Assembly: GCA_003133265.1 (NCBI GenBank) | Contig: PKWQ01000462.1 | Location: 345 to 10,326 of the forward strand | Reading direction: 5' to 3' | From: Acetobacteraceae bacterium | GTDB taxonomy: Bacteria; Pseudomonadota; Alphaproteobacteria; Acetobacterales; Acetobacteraceae | Length of the DNA: 9,982 nucleotides | Part shown: positions 7,801 to 9,982 of the stretch, piece after piece | Position numbering within the stretch: position 1 is the stretch's first letter | Layout: the number at the start of each line of letters is the position of its first letter | Program-made: the position numbers and the translations under genes | Notes under the pieces: generated by a model | The model's input: the letters and a program-made list of their open reading frames with translations, nothing else | The model's database searches: none | Told to the model about the DNA's origin: nothing

Positions 7801-9675
7801 ACGGTCGCGCTGGTGGAGGACGGCGCCCTTATCCCGAACATGCGCTATCCGGTCGCGGGAAGGGCCGGCGAGGCGGTCCTGACGGGCGCCGTCAGGGTTA
7901 TCGAGCGCGGCGCCCATCGACAATTCCCGGCGCACAAATTCCTGGTGGAACGGGCGATCGAGTCCTACGGCGCCGTCCCCCTGCTCGATCAGAGCGGGCG
8001 GGTACTCGGCCATCTCGGCGTGATGGCGCGCGCGCCGCTCCGGGATGGCGCGTCCATCGTCAAAACACTGAAGATATTCGAACTCGCGGTCACCGCCGAG
8101 ATGATTCGCGAGCGCAACCGCCGGCAATATCGGGATCTGTTCGAATTCGCCCCCGACGCCCTGGTGCTGTGGGACCGGGAAGGCCGCATCGTGCTGGTGA
8201 ACCGCCAGGCGGAAGAGATTTTCGGCTGGACGCGGACGGAGTTGATCGGCCAGTCCATCGAAATCCTGATGCCCCCATCCGTCCGGCAGCGCCATGGGGA
8301 CTTGCGGGAAACGTTCATAAAGGCACCGGAAACGCGCCGCATGGCCGCAGGCCAGCGCGCACTCCAGGCCCGGCGCAAGGACGGAACCCTGTTTCCGGCG
8401 GAGATCGCTCTCGCCCAGGTGGAAACCGAGGACGGCGTCATGACCGCCGCCGCGGTACGCGACATCACGCTGAGACGGGCGCTGGAAGCACAGCTCGCGC
8501 AAGCAACCAAGATGGAAGCCCTGGGCAAGCTCACCGGCGGCATGGCCCATGATTTCAACAACTATCTTGGCGTCATCATCGGCAATCTCGATCTGCTCCG
8601 GGAGATAACGACGTCCGATCCAGACCGGACCATGTTGATCGATGCCGCGCTGAGCGGGGCGGCGCGCGGCGCGGAATTGACCCAAAGCCTGCTGGCCTTC
8701 GCGCGCCGCCAACCGCTCGATCCCGTGACCACCGACCTGAACCAAAGGGTCGGGGTGATCGCCGAGCTGCTGAAGCGCACGCTCGGCGAGGGCGTCCGGA
8801 TCGCGACGAAGCTGAGCGTGGATCTTTGGCCGGTGAAGATCGACGGCGCCCGGTTGGACAGCGCGATCGTCAACCTGGCCAACAATGCCCGCGACGCCAT
8901 GAAGCAGGGCGGCACGCTGACGATCTCCAGCCGCAACGTCCATCTCGACGAGCACTATACGGCGGCCAATCCAGGCGTCGTGCCCGGCGAGTACGCGTCG
9001 ATCGAAGTATCCGACACCGGCGGCGGCATGGGGCCGGAAACCCTGGCGCATGTCTTCGACCCGTTCTTCACGACCAAGGGACCGGGGCATGGGACAGGGT
9101 TGGGTCTCAGCATGGTCTATGGTTTCGTAAAGCAGTCAGGCGGCCACATCGATATCCACAGCGAAGCCGGCCACGGCACCACCTTGCGGATCTACCTGTC
9201 ACGGGCCGAAGCGGCGGGGCTTCAGGAGGCATCCGCGGCGCCCGCCGAGGCATCGCAGCAGACAGACACGGCAACCATTCTCATCGTCGAAGACAACGAG
9301 CGTCTTCGCCTGACGGCGGTGGCTCAGCTCAAATCGCTTGGCTACCGGGTGATCGAGGCCGCGAATGGCGAGGCGGCGCTGAGAATCCTGGAACAGGACG
9401 AACCACATGTGAACCTGCTGTTCACCGACGTCGTCATGCCCGGACGGCTGGATGGCTACGCGCTGGCGGATCGCGCCCTTGAATACCGGCTTGGCATCAA
9501 GATCCTGCTGACATCGGGATTCACCGGCGATACGCTGATCGAACGTGGCGCGCACATGCCGAACTTCCGGCTGCTGACCAAGCCGTACCGCAAGGACGAA
9601 CTCGCGCGGGTCGTTCGGACGGCACTGGAGGAACGGACCAGCGCCGCCTTGTCAGGCCGCCCCGCCGAGCGTTAG
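4849..9675 (+). CDS. Giant hybrid histidine kinase: REC, six PAS, GAF, PAS, HisKA, HATPase, REC
   Basis: A 1608-residue kinase with no signal peptide or membrane helix, hence cytoplasmic. REC1 (about 7-122) has Asp13, phospho-acceptor Asp57 (LVLMDINL), Thr85 and Lys107 (LMKPF). It is of the type usually paired with HisKA_2 kinases. A coiled coil (122-155, ERLEEQVRERTAHLA) leads into PAS1 (150-270), PAS2 (275-402) and PAS3 (405-530), the last two PAS_7-like, then PAS4 (538-660). A second coiled coil (661-682, TLEHRVAERTAALAESL) precedes PAS5 (683-811) and PAS6 (815-938, PAS_3-like with VHEDDRARV). A GAF domain (940-1090) and PAS7 (1094-1215) follow. The kinase core has His1234 in GGMAHDFNN, Asn1346 in NNARDAM, DTGGGMG (1389-1395) and FDPFFTTKGPGHGTGLGLS. 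REC2 (about 1475-1595) has Asp1482, phospho-acceptor Asp1527 (FTDVVMPG), Thr1555 and Lys1578 (TKPY). Every catalytic box is intact. It overlaps the upstream kinase gene as ATGA, so REC1 is the obvious phosphate acceptor of that kinase. Domain limits are by eye. Ligands or cofactors of the PAS and GAF modules are unknown. No DNA-binding output domain is present. Confidence 0.93.
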   Translation: MNEPAARIFIVEDEALIQMEIGDRLSQLGYVVCGAAARGEVAIGQIAETAPDLVLMDINLAGEIDGIETARRLRERSRLPIVFLTAYSDDALLRRAGETDPFGYLMKPFRERELHATIQMALLKHRLERTLHEANERLEEQVRERTAHLAASERRFADFAHIAADWLWETGPDGRFVYFSPRGNQSGLNEQGTLGHIHQEGAADNPENRVRLAELAATMDRREPFQNFLYQTLSKDGEPVWCRTSGEPMFDAHGAFLGYRGTGHDVTAPQDAQDSLLAKTRILDAMLAAMPDGVQITDANQRDVIMNDQLFALLAFDKEVVRASPDPVRFARLEMARRGEYGPGNLETLVSERIAAQDREIAAHGAYRYERQFKHGKWIEGRILPIEGGGRLELYRDITEAKSHEREVERQAALLKTIVTNIDGGIIVLDSDMRLALATPNLSELIGIDPAMLRVGIPHRDLILSQARAGEFGPCDPEAEVDRIIQERWQPDRNVWERARPNGRSLELRRQRIPGGGFVTIYLDTTERRKAERALYEHRHLLSAIVATTQQGFWFTDNKGIATDVNPAMVAILGRSREDIVGKHILTFVDEENTAVFHRELQKRAAGSTEPYEIVLRRPDGTSVSCINKPAPRYDQSGKWVGTVGIWTDITALKDAERALRDANATLEHRVAERTAALAESLRFNNATLDAIDAHVAVLDGDGRILATNIAWRHFAAASDLDWQQTGQDANYLDVCEGATGACAEDAHAVAAGIRDVIAGRRDGFTYEYSCHTPNEQRWFLCRVSRFPSDGPVRVVVAHDNVTEVHEAMERAAAGERVFSLLSDVSPIGIYRFDAEGHSLEVSRRLLEIVGLPGEDAVGDGWTRHVHEDDRARVADAWSAAIRDGAPLHSEHRYVRADGTVVWVMSQAGPILSPEGVVTGHVGTLTDITERKRIELATQATSTDLIAFEGQAYYEQVTIRLADILDADFAFITRVNPANPGELQTVALVEDGALIPNMRYPVAGRAGEAVLTGAVRVIERGAHRQFPAHKFLVERAIESYGAVPLLDQSGRVLGHLGVMARAPLRDGASIVKTLKIFELAVTAEMIRERNRRQYRDLFEFAPDALVLWDREGRIVLVNRQAEEIFGWTRTELIGQSIEILMPPSVRQRHGDLRETFIKAPETRRMAAGQRALQARRKDGTLFPAEIALAQVETEDGVMTAAAVRDITLRRALEAQLAQATKMEALGKLTGGMAHDFNNYLGVIIGNLDLLREITTSDPDRTMLIDAALSGAARGAELTQSLLAFARRQPLDPVTTDLNQRVGVIAELLKRTLGEGVRIATKLSVDLWPVKIDGARLDSAIVNLANNARDAMKQGGTLTISSRNVHLDEHYTAANPGVVPGEYASIEVSDTGGGMGPETLAHVFDPFFTTKGPGHGTGLGLSMVYGFVKQSGGHIDIHSEAGHGTTLRIYLSRAEAAGLQEASAAPAEASQQTDTATILIVEDNERLRLTAVAQLKSLGYRVIEAANGEAALRILEQDEPHVNLLFTDVVMPGRLDGYALADRALEYRLGIKILLTSGFTGDTLIERGAHMPNFRLLTKPYRKDELARVVRTALEERTSAALSGRPAER

Positions 9676-9688
9676 ATTACGCATTCTC

Positions 9689-9714
9689 CGTTGTAAGCAA
9701 AAACGTTGTAAGCA
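9689..9714 (+). repeat. Perfect 11-bp direct repeat upstream of the ABC transporter gene
   Basis: CGTTGTAAGCA occurs at 9689-9699 and again at 9704-9714, a 15-nt period (about one and a half helical turns). The second copy also starts a dyad: TTGT (9706-9709), 9 nt, ACAA (9719-9722). The region is AT-rich against a GC-rich background and lies between a stop codon and a start codon. A regulator binding site is the likeliest reading. Confidence 0.6.
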
Positions 9715-9718
9715 TAAC
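9691..9718 (+). promoter_or_regulatory. Candidate promoter of the substrate-binding protein gene
   Basis: TTGTAA (9691-9696) and CATAAC (9713-9718) are spaced 16 nt apart and each match four of six consensus positions. The two elements fall within the two copies of the 11-bp direct repeat, so a protein bound to the repeats would cover the promoter. A start near 9725 would give a short leader carrying the strong ribosome binding site. Assigned by eye. Confidence 0.35.
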
Positions 9719-9730
9719 ACAAACAACACT

Positions 9731-9737
9731 GAGGAGG
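9731..9737 (+). promoter_or_regulatory. Strong ribosome binding site of the substrate-binding protein
   Basis: GAGGAGG lies 6 nt before the ATG at 9744. It is the strongest Shine-Dalgarno sequence in the window and fixes the start of a gene whose end is not seen. Confidence 0.8.
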
Positions 9738-9743
9738 GTCCAG

Positions 9744-9982
9744 ATGCCGATCACCCGTCGCCACGTCCTGGCGGGGTCCGCCGCCGGCGCCGCCGCATTT
9801 GCCACCGGCCTTGCCCGGCCCGCGATCGCCGCCGCCGAGCCGATCCGCATCGGCTACCTGCCGGCGCTGACCGGGCCCAGTTCCTCCACCGGCGTCGCGA
9901 TCAGTCGCGGCACCACGCTGGCGGTCGATGAAATCAACGCCGCCGGGGGCGTCAACGGCCGGAAGATCGAACTCATCATCCG
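9744..9982 (+). CDS. Tat-exported ABC transporter substrate-binding protein, Leu/Ile/Val-binding type (3' partial)
   Basis: The first 79 codons of a periplasmic solute-binding protein, open to the window edge. Residues 1-31 form a twin-arginine signal peptide: TRRHVLAG (4-11) with Arg5-Arg6, an Ala/Gly-rich hydrophobic core, and a likely signal peptidase I site after PAIA or PAIAAA. There is no lipobox Cys. The mature start PIRIGYLPALTGPSSSTG, followed by AVDEINAAGGVNGRKIEL, is the hallmark N-terminal lobe of the Peripla_BP_6 (LivJ/LivK-like) family, which delivers branched-chain amino acids, amides, urea or aromatic acids to an ABC permease. The substrate cannot be told from this fragment. 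The gene follows the hybrid kinase by 68 nt but has its own strong ribosome binding site and a repeat-bearing upstream region, so it is probably separately regulated. Confidence 0.9.
   Translation, partial: MPITRRHVLAGSAAGAAAFATGLARPAIAAAEPIRIGYLPALTGPSSSTGVAISRGTTLAVDEINAAGGVNGRKIELII

Noticed and set aside
7795..9090. 431-codon open frame on the minus strand, with others at 4492-5658 and 6472-7611
   Set aside because: All lie opposite strong PAS, GAF and kinase motifs and have shadow-like composition (many Arg, His, Gln, Asp), with no domain or ribosome binding site.

Overview
The window is GC-rich DNA packed with genes, most likely from an alphaproteobacterium. The best taxonomic marker is a clear MipZ-type ATPase (1068-1931), the division-site regulator of that class. 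HisKA_2 and PAS_7-type signalling proteins fit the same group. A placement near Rhodospirillales/Acetobacteraceae is a guess from overall style only.

The left part (1-2526) is housekeeping. It holds the 3' end of folD, a small convergent minus-strand gene whose stop codon overlaps that of folD, mipZ on the plus strand with a possible near-leaderless promoter, a tRNA-Thr(CGT) gene with an encoded CCA end and a candidate promoter, and a queD-like gene.

The middle and right (2658-9675) form one tightly coupled plus-strand unit. It starts with a possible 74-residue ORF of unknown function, which has a good ribosome binding site. An ATGA overlap leads to a membrane-anchored sensor kinase (dCache-like periplasmic sensor, PAS, HisKA_2, HATPase). 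A second ATGA overlap leads to a 1608-residue cytoplasmic hybrid kinase. Its order is receiver, six PAS-like modules, GAF, PAS, HisKA, HATPase, receiver. The simplest reading is that the membrane kinase phosphorylates the receiver at the head of the hybrid kinase, while the hybrid integrates cytoplasmic signals and passes phosphate to its own C-terminal receiver. No DNA-binding or enzymatic output protein for this relay lies in the window.

The right edge (9676-9982) has a short AT-rich regulatory gap with a perfect 11-bp direct repeat. After it comes the start of a Tat-exported, branched-chain-amino-acid-type ABC transporter substrate-binding protein, cut by the window end. No insertion sequence, CRISPR array, rRNA or convincing intrinsic terminator was seen.
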